Of a DNA stretch of 51,781 nucleotides, positions 37,746 through 46,542 are shown in pieces. The stretch is taken from NCBI GenBank assembly GCA_028278125.1, contig JANQEY010000099.1:1-51781 (forward strand). The letters run 5' to 3'. The translations under genes were made by a program, and so were the position numbers. Below the pieces are notes generated by a model. That model was not told where the DNA came from and searched no databases. It saw nothing but the letters and a program-made list of their open reading frames with translations. The stretch comes from a bacterium (GTDB taxonomy: Bacteria; Electryoneota; Electryoneia; Electryoneales; Electryoneaceae). How positions within the stretch are numbered: position 1 is the first letter of the stretch; the number at the start of each line of letters is the position of its first letter.

Positions 37746-37780
37746 AATTTTAAATAACTGATAAACAATTAAAAACACTT

Positions 37781-38316
37781 ATGCCAGAATACTACAATGA
37801 TACATCACATGCTCATTACCTTACCTTTTCCTGCTACCGTAAGAAGTGGCTGTTTGGAGAACATCATTTATGCAAATTATTTCTGGATAACCTTGATAAA
37901 GTAAGGGCAAGAGAGGAATCAAACTATTTGCATATGTTATAATGCCAAATCATGTCCATTTACTGGTTCATCTACCGGAAAATATTACTGTCACAAGATT
38001 TCTGGCATCAATCAAACAGCCTGTCAGTTTTAGAGCATTAAAGTGGATTGAAGAACATAAACCAGAAATATTAAAGGACCTGATAGTTAAACACGGGAAA
38101 AAGGAAATAAGAAGATTCTGGCAACAAGGTGGAGGATATGACAGGAATATATTCAGTGATGAAGCTCTGTTTAAGACTGTTGAATATATTCATAATAATC
38201 CTGTAAGGCTGGGATTAGTGGAATATCCTGAAAATTGGAACTGGTCGAGTGCCGGATTCTGGATTAAAGAAGACATTAGAGGAATAAAAATTGATGTCCC
38301 TCCCATGTGGACCTAA
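37781..38316 (+). pseudogene. REP-associated tyrosine transposase (RAYT, IS200/Y1 type), frameshifted
   Basis: The N-terminal part starts at ATG 37781 (MPEYYNDTSHAHYLTFSCYR) and stops at TAA 37940-37942. The rest continues in another frame: AYVIMPNHVHLLVHLP with the HUH metal-binding motif HVH, FWQQGGGYDRNIF with the probable catalytic Tyr, and YIHNNPVRLGLVEYPENWNWSS. Rejoining the frames needs one base change upstream of ~37925, giving a ~178-residue protein of normal RAYT size. An ATG at 37942 overlaps the stop (TAATG), so a separate C-terminal peptide could be made. In this family the protein cuts and moves REP palindromes; five such palindromes flank it. The frameshift suggests an inactive copy or an assembly error. 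Confidence 0.85.
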
Positions 38317-38483
38317 GGGTAAAAATCAGGTCTTGTATAATAAACCCTGTCATCGAAGCTGACAGGGGCATCCGCTTATTAAGGAGACACTGAAGGTATA
38401 AAAATTGATGTACCCCCTATGTGGACGTAACGGTAGAATTCAGGTCCATTTAATAGACCCTTTCATCGAAGCTGACAGGGGCA
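38269..38483 (+). repeat. Tandem duplication of transposase 3' end plus palindrome (102-bp unit)
   Basis: Unit 1 (38269-38370) spans the last transposase codons (GIKIDVPPMWT, stop), a short spacer and palindrome C3. Unit 2 (38383-38483) repeats all of it, including GIKIDVPPMWT and the stop, plus palindrome C4, with scattered substitutions. A 12-bp spacer separates them. Confidence 0.8.
38338..38372 (+). repeat. RAYT-associated REP palindrome C3
   Basis: TAATAAACCCTGTCA-TCGAAGC-TGACAGGGGCA, perfect 8-bp stem. It lies 21 bp after the transposase stop. Confidence 0.85.
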
Positions 38484-38486
38484 CCT
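38451..38486 (+). repeat. RAYT-associated REP palindrome C4
   Basis: TAATAGACCCTTTCA-TCGAAGC-TGACAGGGGCACC; one stem mismatch. Part of the duplicated unit. Confidence 0.82.
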
Positions 38487-38520
38487 ACATCTTTGCCACA
38501 GGCATAAACAAAAAACATTT

Positions 38521-38556
38521 TATTAAACCCTGTCATCGAAGCTGACAGAGCCACCC
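38521..38556 (+). repeat. RAYT-associated REP palindrome C5
   Basis: TATTAAACCCTGTCA-TCGAAGC-TGACAGAGCCACCC; one stem mismatch near the base. Last member of the cluster. Confidence 0.82.
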
Positions 38557-38630
38557 TTCAGGCAGGGGTACCCAAGCCGGGCAATTGAATCAATTCCAGA
38601 AAGTCCTTTTGATCAAATAGGAAAGAGAAA

Positions 38631-38683
38631 CCCGGGCTGCATCCCCTTTCGCTAAAGCTACGGAGGATAAAAGTCAACCCGGG
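38631..38683 (+). repeat. Degenerate family A repeat with inner hairpin (copy 4)
   Basis: CCCGGGCTGC...CAACCCGGG with an inner ATCCCC...TTCGCTAAAGCTACGGAGGAT segment. It matches the composite copy at 37375 but with substitutions in both palindromes. Confidence 0.7.
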
Positions 38684-38711
38684 AACATCAAATGTGGTAA
38701 AAGTTTCTTTA

Positions 38712-40025
38712 TTAAATCAGATGCTGATCTTTCGCGTATTTTTCCAACTCATCCCTGTAATCCGGATGTGCCACAGAAATCATCAATTTTGCTCGTTCTC
38801 GGTAATTTTTCCCGTGAAGGTTGACAGCACCGTACTCGGTTACTATCCAGTGAACATCACCACGGGTTGTAACAACTCCACCACCATGTTTCAGCGATGG
38901 GACAATTCGACTGATGGTGTCTTCCTTGGCAGTTGAAGGAAGAGCTATAATCGGTTTACCGCCCTTGCTCCTGGCCGCTCCCCTGATAAAATCGAGCTGT
39001 CCACCGAATCCGCTGAACAGGTAAGTACCGATACTGTCCGAACAAACCTGCCCGGTAATATCTATCTCGATTGCTGAATTTATGGCCACCATGTTTTCAT
39101 GCTGTGAAATGACAAAAATGTCATTCACGTATTCCTGTGGACGGAATTCGAAAATGGGATTGTTGTCAACAAAATCGAATGTCCTTCGTGTCCCCAGCAC
39201 AAACCCGGCGACTATTTTTCCCTTGTTGATGGTTTTTTTCTCGTTGGTAATAACACCCTCTTCAACAAGGTCGACAATACCATCGGCGAACATCTCCGTA
39301 TGGATCCCGAGGTCACGTTTTTCACGGAGATGGTAGAGGACAGCGTCAGGAATGGTGCCAATTCCCATCTGTAATGTTGATCCGTCATCAATCAGGTCAA
39401 CAATTTTTGATCCGATCTGGTTGGGGATCTCGTTCGAGGGATCATCCGGGTTGAACTCGAATTGCGGCATTTCCGGGAGGTCTTTTTCATGTTCGACGAA
39501 ATAATCGATTTTATTAACATGAATAAAACTGTCGCCTAATGCCCGCGGCATCCTGGGATTAACCATGGCGATGACAATTGTAGCGTGCTCAGTTGGCATT
39601 TTTGAAACACCAACATCAACCCCGAAGCTGCAGAAACCGTGTTCATCTGGAGGACTGACCTGGATCAATGAGACATCAATCTTCAGGAAACCGTCACGGA
39701 CAAGCTGCGGAACTTCACCGAGGAAAATGGGGATAGCATCAGCCCTGCCCTCATTCACCGGTTTCCGGCTGTTATGCCCGATAAAAAGTGCGATATGACG
39801 GAAATTGCGTGAGTACTGCGGTTCCATGTACTCCAGGTGCCCCATTGCCAGGATATGGTAGAGTTTTACATCCTCAAGCTCATCAGCGCGTTTTACCATG
39901 GCGTCCAGAAGTGGAGTAGGGATAGCGCATCCCGGTTGAACCCAGAGATTGTCGCCACTCTTTATCACTTTAACAGCTTCATCAGCCTTGACTCTTTTTT
40001 CCTGGTAGCGATTCAGCCATCTCAT
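38712..40025 (-). CDS. Acetyl-CoA hydrolase/transferase family protein (4-hydroxybutyrate CoA-transferase-like)
   Basis: 437 residues, the size of family I CoA-transferases of the AbfT/Cat type. It should move CoA from acetyl- or another acyl-CoA to a carboxylic acid through a glutamyl-CoA intermediate. Visible: GDNLWVQPGCAIPTPLL, VSPPDEHGFCSFG, LQMGIGTIPDAVL and the active-site Glu244 in GIHTEMFADG, then FSGFGGQLDFIRGA and IVTEYGAVNLHGK near the end. Its start overlaps the stop of the upstream alanine dehydrogenase-family gene by 4 bp (ATGA), so the two form an operon, which suggests amino acid or organic acid fermentation. The exact acid substrate cannot be told. Cytoplasmic. Confidence 0.92.
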   Translation of the reverse strand: MRWLNRYQEKRVKADEAVKVIKSGDNLWVQPGCAIPTPLLDAMVKRADELEDVKLYHILAMGHLEYMEPQYSRNFRHIALFIGHNSRKPVNEGRADAIPIFLGEVPQLVRDGFLKIDVSLIQVSPPDEHGFCSFGVDVGVSKMPTEHATIVIAMVNPRMPRALGDSFIHVNKIDYFVEHEKDLPEMPQFEFNPDDPSNEIPNQIGSKIVDLIDDGSTLQMGIGTIPDAVLYHLREKRDLGIHTEMFADGIVDLVEEGVITNEKKTINKGKIVAGFVLGTRRTFDFVDNNPIFEFRPQEYVNDIFVISQHENMVAINSAIEIDITGQVCSDSIGTYLFSGFGGQLDFIRGAARSKGGKPIIALPSTAKEDTISRIVPSLKHGGGVVTTRGDVHWIVTEYGAVNLHGKNYRERAKLMISVAHPDYRDELEKYAKDQHLI

Positions 40026-41137
40026 TTTAACACGTCCTCCTTTGTATACAGTTCAGTATCAAAGGCCTTGGCAATCGCTTTCCTGGTAACTTTTCCTTCG
40101 AACATATTCAGGCCGGTGGACATCCATGGATGTTTCGCAAGGGCTTTTTTGGTTCCATGTTTAATTATATAACGTATCAGCGGAATTACGTGATTCTGGA
40201 ATGCTCGTGTTGAAGTACGTGGTACCTGGGCGGCCATGTTTGGTACGGCAAAGTGGATGACACCTTCATCTACATAAACGGGATCGGAAATAGTTGTGGG
40301 ACGGCTGGTTTCAGAGATCCCACCCTGGTCAATGGTAACATCGATGAATACTGCTTTATGCTTCATGGAACGTATCATTTTTCTTGTAAGCATATGTGGT
40401 GTAGGTAAATCTTCAACAAGAACTGCACCAATCAGTACGTCCACAAATTTGCAGAGTTTTTCCAGGTTGTATTCATTGCTGATAGCTGTTTGCAGGCTTT
40501 TGCCGTGATGTTTTATAGCTGAACGTAGCGGGAAAACGTACTGGTCAACGAGGATTACATGAGCACCCAGGTTGATCGCTGCTTCAGCAGCGGCCATTCC
40601 GACTACACCCGCTCCGATAATTCCTACACTTGCAGGTGGAACACCCGGAGTGCCGCTCATCAGGATACCCCTACCGCCTTCATCAGCATGCAGGTAGTTG
40701 ACCGCATTGTGTACTGCCAGGGTTCCTGCAATTTCGCTTGTCGCACGTCTTACAGGGTGTCCCCTCTCGTTCTGTATATTCTCCAGACCAATAGCTGTCA
40801 TTTTCTGCTCAGTGAAACAATCAAAAACTTCTCTCGGCGCCATTGGCAGCTGCAGGTAGCTCATCAGGGTCTGGTCTTCACGGAATAATTTCGCCTCCGC
40901 TGTAGATGGTGGAAGAACCTTCAGGATCAGGTCGGCACGAGTAAAAACCTCCTCAGCGTTAAAAGCTATTGTCGCGCCCGCCTGTTCGAATTCAGCATCT
41001 TTCCATCCAGCAGCATAACCGGCATCGTGCTCGATATAAACCGTTGCACCCTGTTCCCTTAAAGCCCGTACACCCGCTGGTCCAAGGGAGATACGACGTT
41101 CATCGGTAAAACTCTCACGAGGCACACCAATTATCAT
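40022..41137 (-). CDS. ald: Alanine dehydrogenase/PNT family oxidoreductase
   Basis: 371 residues, full length for Ald. AGAGGGG precedes ATG 41137. Motifs: MIIGVPRES, DERRISLGPAGV (Arg15), LILKVLPP (Lys73), the Rossmann motif GIIGAGVVGMAAAEAA, and DVTIDQGG with Asp270. Classical Ald enzymes reversibly deaminate alanine to pyruvate with NAD. The catalytic His96 of characterised Ald is replaced here by Gln96 (SYLQLP). As I recall, Bacteroidetes homologues also carry Gln here, so this is likely a subfamily that may not use alanine. The gene overlaps the downstream CoA-transferase gene and is probably the first gene of that operon. Confidence 0.85.
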   Translation of the reverse strand: MIIGVPRESFTDERRISLGPAGVRALREQGATVYIEHDAGYAAGWKDAEFEQAGATIAFNAEEVFTRADLILKVLPPSTAEAKLFREDQTLMSYLQLPMAPREVFDCFTEQKMTAIGLENIQNERGHPVRRATSEIAGTLAVHNAVNYLHADEGGRGILMSGTPGVPPASVGIIGAGVVGMAAAEAAINLGAHVILVDQYVFPLRSAIKHHGKSLQTAISNEYNLEKLCKFVDVLIGAVLVEDLPTPHMLTRKMIRSMKHKAVFIDVTIDQGGISETSRPTTISDPVYVDEGVIHFAVPNMAAQVPRTSTRAFQNHVIPLIRYIIKHGTKKALAKHPWMSTGLNMFEGKVTRKAIAKAFDTELYTKEDVLK

Positions 41138-41419
41138 TATTGTCCCCTCTAAAGTAAATTTTCGGATGTTACGAAAAACATCATCACTCTACAATGTCTC
41201 CCCGGCTCATTAATTATTTACAGGAGATAATCAGCTTCTGAACTATCGTTTTTACCAACAGGAAAAGCGGCATCTGAACATCAACTCTTGACCTTATTTT
41301 TTAGCGAGCCGATATTCATATTCAATGCATTAATGACGATACTAATAGTAGGGCTTTCTTCATGCCATGAAAATTGATGTCTCAGCCTGTTTTAACTCTC
41401 AAATACCAAGGGTGTTTTT

Positions 41420-42247
41420 TTGAGAATAACAAACTCACACAAAAACTGGAGCAATTCGTTCACCTGTAGTATAGCAATATTACTTGCGGGATTATATTTA
41501 TTGCTGTTTTCTCCGGCTGCTGTATGGGCCAATGAGCCAAATAATGAACAGGTGGAAGAATCGCGGAATGATCCCGATCCGCAGATATTGACGCTCGGTT
41601 GGCGTGTTCAGTTGGAATCCCTGAATTTTGAGAACCAGGCTGCACGTTACGCCGACAGTGTCCAGGTGCTGGTTCCGGCACAAATTCACATACTCTTCAG
41701 GGATGGCAATTACAAGGTGCAAGCGGGTGATTTCCTCGAGAGAGACAGTGCCGAAGTTTTCAGGCAAAAACTTACTGCCAGGGGATTTGAGAACACATGG
41801 ATAGTAAAAGCCAGGGTAGTTACGGGAGAGAGGGATTCGTCAAGGATAAATTTTAATATTCCACAGGCATGGGATGAAGAAACAGAGATTGATGACCTCG
41901 GAGATGATGATCTTGCGGAAACAGAACTTGCGAAACAGCCCTCTGCGGATACTTACCAGTACATTGACATGCAATCCGGAAACTTGGATTATGGTAAAGG
42001 GAACGGTTATCGGGTGCAAATAATGACCCTTTATGAGATGCCGAAAGATTATGTGGAAAGATTAGCCAAGAACGCACAAATTCAAATAGTCCTTGCAACT
42101 TATGTTTATCATACAACCCAGGCGTTTGTTGTCCGCATGGGTGATTTTCTGAATCGTAATTCCGCCGAAAATGCTCTCACAAGGATAAGGAATCTCGGGT
42201 ACCCGGATGCCTTCATTGTCAGGTGCAATGTAAACCAAGTTCAATAA
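41420..42247 (+). CDS. Protein with two SPOR domains
   Basis: 275 residues; start TTG 41420 behind AAGGGTG. An N-terminal hydrophobic stretch (ILLAGLYLLLFSPAAVWA) acts as a signal peptide or anchor. Two SPOR domains are visible: residues ~58-132 (GWRVQLESLNFENQAARYADSV, YKVQAGDFLERDSAEVFRQKL) and ~195-272 (GYRVQIMTLYEMPKDYVERLAK, FVVRMGDFLNRNSAENALTRI). SPOR domains bind denuded peptidoglycan glycan strands. A low-complexity acidic linker joins them. It is periplasmic, probably linked to cell division or wall remodelling. Monocistronic as far as can be seen. Confidence 0.88.
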   Translation: MRITNSHKNWSNSFTCSIAILLAGLYLLLFSPAAVWANEPNNEQVEESRNDPDPQILTLGWRVQLESLNFENQAARYADSVQVLVPAQIHILFRDGNYKVQAGDFLERDSAEVFRQKLTARGFENTWIVKARVVTGERDSSRINFNIPQAWDEETEIDDLGDDDLAETELAKQPSADTYQYIDMQSGNLDYGKGNGYRVQIMTLYEMPKDYVERLAKNAQIQIVLATYVYHTTQAFVVRMGDFLNRNSAENALTRIRNLGYPDAFIVRCNVNQVQ

Positions 42248-42850
42248 TCTTAATCTATTGCCTGTCTAAAGAACTGTAAATTGCTCCTGGAGCCAACGAG
42301 GAATCCGCATAAAGTTAGAAAAACTTAACATAAGTGTTATTCTTTTGAAATAATGACTAATTTTTATGTTCTATCTTTATTATTTATATGATTTTATAAT
42401 TTTATGTTTTATTCGTCTATTTCGAGTTTGCGTACAGTATTTTCATCGATAACTTATACATCTATAATTTTTCCCATATGTTTTGAGATGCAGATAAGCT
42501 CGAGAGCATAATTATTTAGATTTTTTATTTTTGGATATTGCTTTTGGGGTATTTTGGATTATATCTTTTTGATGTAAAAGTTTATAGGGGGAAAACGCTC
42601 AAGCGTTTCCCTAAGTAATTGTAAGTATTTAAATTAGTTAATTGGCAGGATAAACTAAGACTGTTTTAATCACACTGGCTTCAATACTAATCCTGTCGAT
42701 AAATTGGGTATATTTCGCTTATTAGACCAGCTAAAAGACTGGTATAGCCGGCTGTATATGCTGTTTTGCATACATTTAGGTAAACAGGTTTAGAACGATA
42801 AATTGAAAGAATATTTGTAGTATCTAATTAATCTAAAGGAGACTTCCACG
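42248..42850. other. 603-bp AT-rich region without a gene
   Basis: Leader of the 42851 gene. It contains a GGGAAAACGCT/AGCGTTTCCC hairpin (42589-42611) that lacks a T tract, and a GTATATTTCG motif (42708-42717). No coding sequence or known RNA is recognised. Confidence 0.6.
42708..42717 (+). promoter_or_regulatory. GTATATTTCG motif, candidate promoter element
   Basis: Identical to the -10 region of the tRNA-Pro promoter. It lies 134 bp before the 42851 start, implying a long 5' leader if used. Confidence 0.4.
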
Positions 42851-44428
42851 ATGAAGAAAAGGTATCTGTTTTTCGTGCTGGCCTTTGCTGTCTCGATAGC
42901 ATTTGCTGGTGTTGCGTTAGCAGATCTGACCTTGAATTTCACCAAGGCGGCATACTATGAAGCCGTTGAGGCATATGAATCAGGTCAAATGCTGACTTCC
43001 GCTCAGTACAATATCCTCCGTGAAGATGGTTATTTTGCCACTAGCGAAACTGATGACATGGGTGGGCCTGATGGATATGGCTACTATTACATTGATAGTG
43101 GCGAAGAAGGCGGCCCGATCTATAACTGGATTGACATTTCTGAAACCGGTATGGCTCACACAGAAATGGGTGACGACGATTACCTCAACGTAGAACTGCC
43201 CTGGGCATTCCCGTTCTATGGTGCAGACTACAATGATGTCTATATTAGTTCAAATGGTTACCTTGCATTTGGTGAAGGTGGCGATTACACCGATTTTTCA
43301 AATGATCCAATTCCCAGCGCTATCACGCCGGATAATTATGCAGCACCTTTCTGGGATGACCTGAATCCAAGTGCCGGAGAAACAGCAACACTCTACTATG
43401 GTGAAGACGAAGACGGTAACTTCGTTGTTACCTATGAGATGTATCCAGCATATTTCAATACAGACAACCTCTACACTTTCCAGGCTGTTCTGTATGAAAA
43501 CGGCGATATCCTTTATCAGTATTCCGATATGGAAGAGCTTGATATAGACAATGAAACGATCGGTATCGAGAATGCCGATGGTACAGACGGCCTCCAGGTT
43601 TCTTACTCAGCTGATCCAGAGGGATATCCCTATGATGGACTCGCAATCCTTATTTATATGGATGAAATTGTTGAGCCCGATCCTTTAACACTCGTACTTA
43701 CACCCATTCCTTACTATCCGTGGGAAGATCTTAATTTCCCGATCTGGCAGGGTGGCTGGTTCCAGTACCTGGTAGAGATCACCAACAACACAGATGAAGA
43801 AATTGTCTATGACGCCTGGGTCAAGTTTGCTATCCCGGATCGTATTGGTGGTGAAGAGCAGGATTACCTGCTGAAGTACTTTGAAGACCTCGTAATCGGC
43901 CCGGGTGAATATGTAGCGGTAACCCCGTGGCAGTGTGTACCTCCCTGTGAGCATGACTGGTGGGGAACCTACACCATGATCGCGCGTCTTGGTGACTACC
44001 CGGATGATGTCTGGGCAACAGACGAGTTCGATATTTACATTGAACCGGATGAAGACTTTATCACAATCCCGAACGGTGATGCCGACTTTAACCTTGATGG
44101 CTTCACAACATTTGGCTGGGATTGGCCGAACGATGACTACAGCACCTCAACAGTCGTTCCGACCGAGTTCGCGATTGACCAGGTCTATCCGAACCCGTTC
44201 AACCCGACAACCAATGTAGCTATCACTCTTCCGCTGGCATCAGAACTGAAGGTAAGTGTCTTCAATGTTATGGGTCAGGAAGTGGCACGTCTTGCTAACG
44301 GCCGTTTCGCCGAAGGTTACCACAACTTCAGCTTTGACGCTGCCAACCTCGCCAGTGGCATTTACTTCGTACAGGCCACTGTCCCCGGCAAGATGAACGA
44401 GATGCGTAAGGTTATGCTGCTTAAGTAA
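42851..44428 (+). CDS. T9SS-secreted protein, nidogen-like N-terminal domain
   Basis: 525 residues; AAAGGAGA precedes ATG 42851. Signal peptide to ~25. Residues ~75-270 (LPWAFPFYGADYNDVYISSNGYLAFG, YAAPFWDDLNPSAGETATLYYGED, IGIENADGTDGLQVSY) match the pattern of NIDO-like extracellular domains. Residues ~277-400 are the beta-sandwich shared with the protease and two other cargo proteins (WFQYLVEITNNTDEEIVYDAW, QCVPPCEHDWWGTYTMI). The T9SS tail (YPNPFNPTTN, NVMGQE, GIYFVQA, KVMLLK) ends it. The closest paralogue is the next gene; their C-terminal ~250 residues are nearly identical while the N-termini differ. A strong terminator follows, so each is a separate transcription unit. Confidence 0.9.
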   Translation: MKKRYLFFVLAFAVSIAFAGVALADLTLNFTKAAYYEAVEAYESGQMLTSAQYNILREDGYFATSETDDMGGPDGYGYYYIDSGEEGGPIYNWIDISETGMAHTEMGDDDYLNVELPWAFPFYGADYNDVYISSNGYLAFGEGGDYTDFSNDPIPSAITPDNYAAPFWDDLNPSAGETATLYYGEDEDGNFVVTYEMYPAYFNTDNLYTFQAVLYENGDILYQYSDMEELDIDNETIGIENADGTDGLQVSYSADPEGYPYDGLAILIYMDEIVEPDPLTLVLTPIPYYPWEDLNFPIWQGGWFQYLVEITNNTDEEIVYDAWVKFAIPDRIGGEEQDYLLKYFEDLVIGPGEYVAVTPWQCVPPCEHDWWGTYTMIARLGDYPDDVWATDEFDIYIEPDEDFITIPNGDADFNLDGFTTFGWDWPNDDYSTSTVVPTEFAIDQVYPNPFNPTTNVAITLPLASELKVSVFNVMGQEVARLANGRFAEGYHNFSFDAANLASGIYFVQATVPGKMNEMRKVMLLK

Positions 44429-44452
44429 GATTTCGAATATTCTTGATAGATC

Positions 44453-44482
44453 AAGCGCCCGGTTTTCCGGGCGCTTTTTTTT
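44453..44482 (+). terminator. Intrinsic terminator
   Basis: Perfect stem AAGCGCCCGG/CCGGGCGCTT with loop TTTT, followed by at least six T. Confidence 0.95.
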
Positions 44483-44667
44483 AGTTAAATCGATCTCAAT
44501 GCTAGATAAAAAGTTTAATTATTAATAGATTCACTTGCATCCCATTTGTTCAATATATAGCTTGATTTTTATAGTAGTTAGTCTCAATAAAGTGCGCTTG
44601 CCAACTCCGATATCACATCCTGCTTCAAACTATTATAGTTAATATCACATAATCTCAGGAGGAAATT

Positions 44668-46317
44668 ATGAAAAGGTTGATAAAACTGTTAATCTGTTTC
44701 GCTTTAGTTGCACTCCTTGCTTCGATCTCGGCCGCAGAAAATCTTGCTTCATCGTCAAACACAACAATTGAAGCGTTAAAAAACAGAATTGAACATGCAA
44801 AAAACCTATATGATCGCGGTGAACTTAGCCCGGTAGAGATGAAAAGAGTCGGTTATTACTACAAACTTGAACTGGCCTTGAACTCATACCTTAATTATCA
44901 ACCATTAAATCAACAACAGGAAGAGTTATTGATTTCAGAGGGCGTGCTTCCGTCTGAAAATGAGATCGATGAGATGGGTGGCCCTGATCTGTTCGGATAC
45001 ATGTACATGGACTCACAAGAAATTGGAGGTCCGGCATTTAACTGGGTAGATATCAGCGGCACAGGGACAATGATAACTGGTCTGGATAATGACATCACGC
45101 TAGGTCCGTTCGAAATTGGTTTCGATTTCCCATTCTATGAAAATAACTATAACGAGTTCTACCTTTGTTCTCATGGTTGGCTATCGTTTACATCCACAAA
45201 TGTAAACTGGACAAATACAATGTTACCCGATGTTATTGAGCCCAATGACATGATTGCGTTTTACTGGGATGATTGGATCGTTGACTGGTATAGTACCGCC
45301 TATTATGAGACAATAGACGATATGTTAATCGTTCAGATAGAACATGATAGTGGTCCTTGCCAGGTACAGTTGATGGAAGACGGTACCATATACATGATGT
45401 ACAACGATGGTTTTGTCGGTCCAGGTCAGTATGTCGGAGGTGAATCGATTGGAATCGAAAACATCGATGGTACAGATGGATTACAGGTATCATACAATGA
45501 TGATCCTCTCGAATATCCATTTGGTGAGCTGGCAATCATGTACTATCTGGGTGAGCCACCAGAACCGGCTGATTTAACATTGGAACTTACCCCGATTCCA
45601 CATTACCCGTGGGACGACCTTAGTTTCCCGATCTGGCAGGGTGGCTGGTTCCAGTACCTGGTAGAGATTACCAACAACACAGATGAAGAGATTGTTTATG
45701 ACGCCTGGGTAAGATTTATCTTACCAGATCATTTGGGTGGTGAGGAACAGGATTACCTGTTGAAGTATTTCGAAGACCTCGTAATCGGCCCGGGTGAATA
45801 CGTCGCGGTTACTCCATGGCAGTGTGTACCTCCCTGTGAACATGACTGGTGGGGAACTTATACGATGATTGCTCGTCTTGGTGAGTATGATGATGTTGTC
45901 TGGGCATCCGACCAGTTCGATATCTACATTGAACCGGATGAGGATTTTATGACAATCCCCAATGGAGATGTAGAATTTAACATTGATGGCTTCACGACCT
46001 TCGGATGGGATTGGCCAAATTCGGATTATAGCACTTTGGATGTTATCCCTACTCAATTCGCTATTGACAAGGTCTATCCGAACCCGTTCAACCCGGCAAC
46101 CAACGTAGCTGTCAGCCTTCCATTGGCCTCAGCACTGAAAGTAAGTGTCTTCAACGTCATGGGGCAGGAAGTAGCACGTCTTGCTGATGGTCGTTTCGCT
46201 GAAGGTTACCATAGTTTTACCTTTGATGCTGTCGATATGGCAAGTGGCATCTATTTCATCCAGGTTATTGTTCCTGGCAAGATGAACGAAATGCGTAAGG
46301 TAATGCTACTCAAATAG
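44668..46317 (+). CDS. T9SS-secreted protein, nidogen-like N-terminal domain (paralogue)
   Basis: 549 residues; AGGAGG precedes ATG 44668. Signal peptide to ~23. An extra helical segment (~33-90, IEALKNRIEHAKNLYDRGEL) comes before the NIDO-like region (FEIGFDFPFYENNYNEFYLCSHGWLSF, GIENIDGTDGLQVSY). The C-terminal ~250 residues (shared beta-sandwich and T9SS tail YPNPFNPATN...KVMLLK) closely match the upstream paralogue even at DNA level, for example GATCTGGCAGGGTGGCTGG. This suggests recent duplication or gene conversion of the 3' half. Probably a surface protein; ligand unknown. Confidence 0.9.
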   Translation: MKRLIKLLICFALVALLASISAAENLASSSNTTIEALKNRIEHAKNLYDRGELSPVEMKRVGYYYKLELALNSYLNYQPLNQQQEELLISEGVLPSENEIDEMGGPDLFGYMYMDSQEIGGPAFNWVDISGTGTMITGLDNDITLGPFEIGFDFPFYENNYNEFYLCSHGWLSFTSTNVNWTNTMLPDVIEPNDMIAFYWDDWIVDWYSTAYYETIDDMLIVQIEHDSGPCQVQLMEDGTIYMMYNDGFVGPGQYVGGESIGIENIDGTDGLQVSYNDDPLEYPFGELAIMYYLGEPPEPADLTLELTPIPHYPWDDLSFPIWQGGWFQYLVEITNNTDEEIVYDAWVRFILPDHLGGEEQDYLLKYFEDLVIGPGEYVAVTPWQCVPPCEHDWWGTYTMIARLGEYDDVVWASDQFDIYIEPDEDFMTIPNGDVEFNIDGFTTFGWDWPNSDYSTLDVIPTQFAIDKVYPNPFNPATNVAVSLPLASALKVSVFNVMGQEVARLADGRFAEGYHSFTFDAVDMASGIYFIQVIVPGKMNEMRKVMLLK

Positions 46318-46343
46318 TAATAAATTCATTTTGAGGATATGTG

Positions 46344-46370
46344 ACGCCCGGAACTTCCGGGCGTTTTTTA
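46344..46370 (+). terminator. Intrinsic terminator
   Basis: ACGCCCGGA/TCCGGGCGT stem, 3-base loop, followed by TTTTTT. Confidence 0.95.
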
Positions 46371-46542
46371 TTTATTGAAGTTCTCCATTTCCAATTAAAG
46401 TAAAATATTTTGTGGATCATCATTAATCTAACTCAGTACAATAATTATAACCGGGCGGGATGTTGAATCCTGGAATCAGCTCTTGTAACTTTAGCGCTTA
46501 CCCTGCATCTAAAGATAAATATTTATATACCAGGATACTGTC

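Larger units (their letters stand above)
38317..38711. other. 395-bp gene-free stretch filled with repeats
   Basis: It contains palindromes C3-C5, the second transposase 3' unit and a degenerate family A element (38631-38683). No further gene is seen. Confidence 0.7.

Noticed and set aside
37781..38316. Programmed frameshift in the transposase
   Set aside because: I see no slippery heptamer or downstream pseudoknot near the break; simple mutation or sequence error fits better.
37612..38556. CRISPR array
   Set aside because: The repeated units are spaced irregularly, occur in both orientations, and surround a transposase; no cas genes are present.
42589..42611. Terminator in the 42.2-42.8 kb leader
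   Set aside because: The hairpin is good but no T tract follows on either strand.
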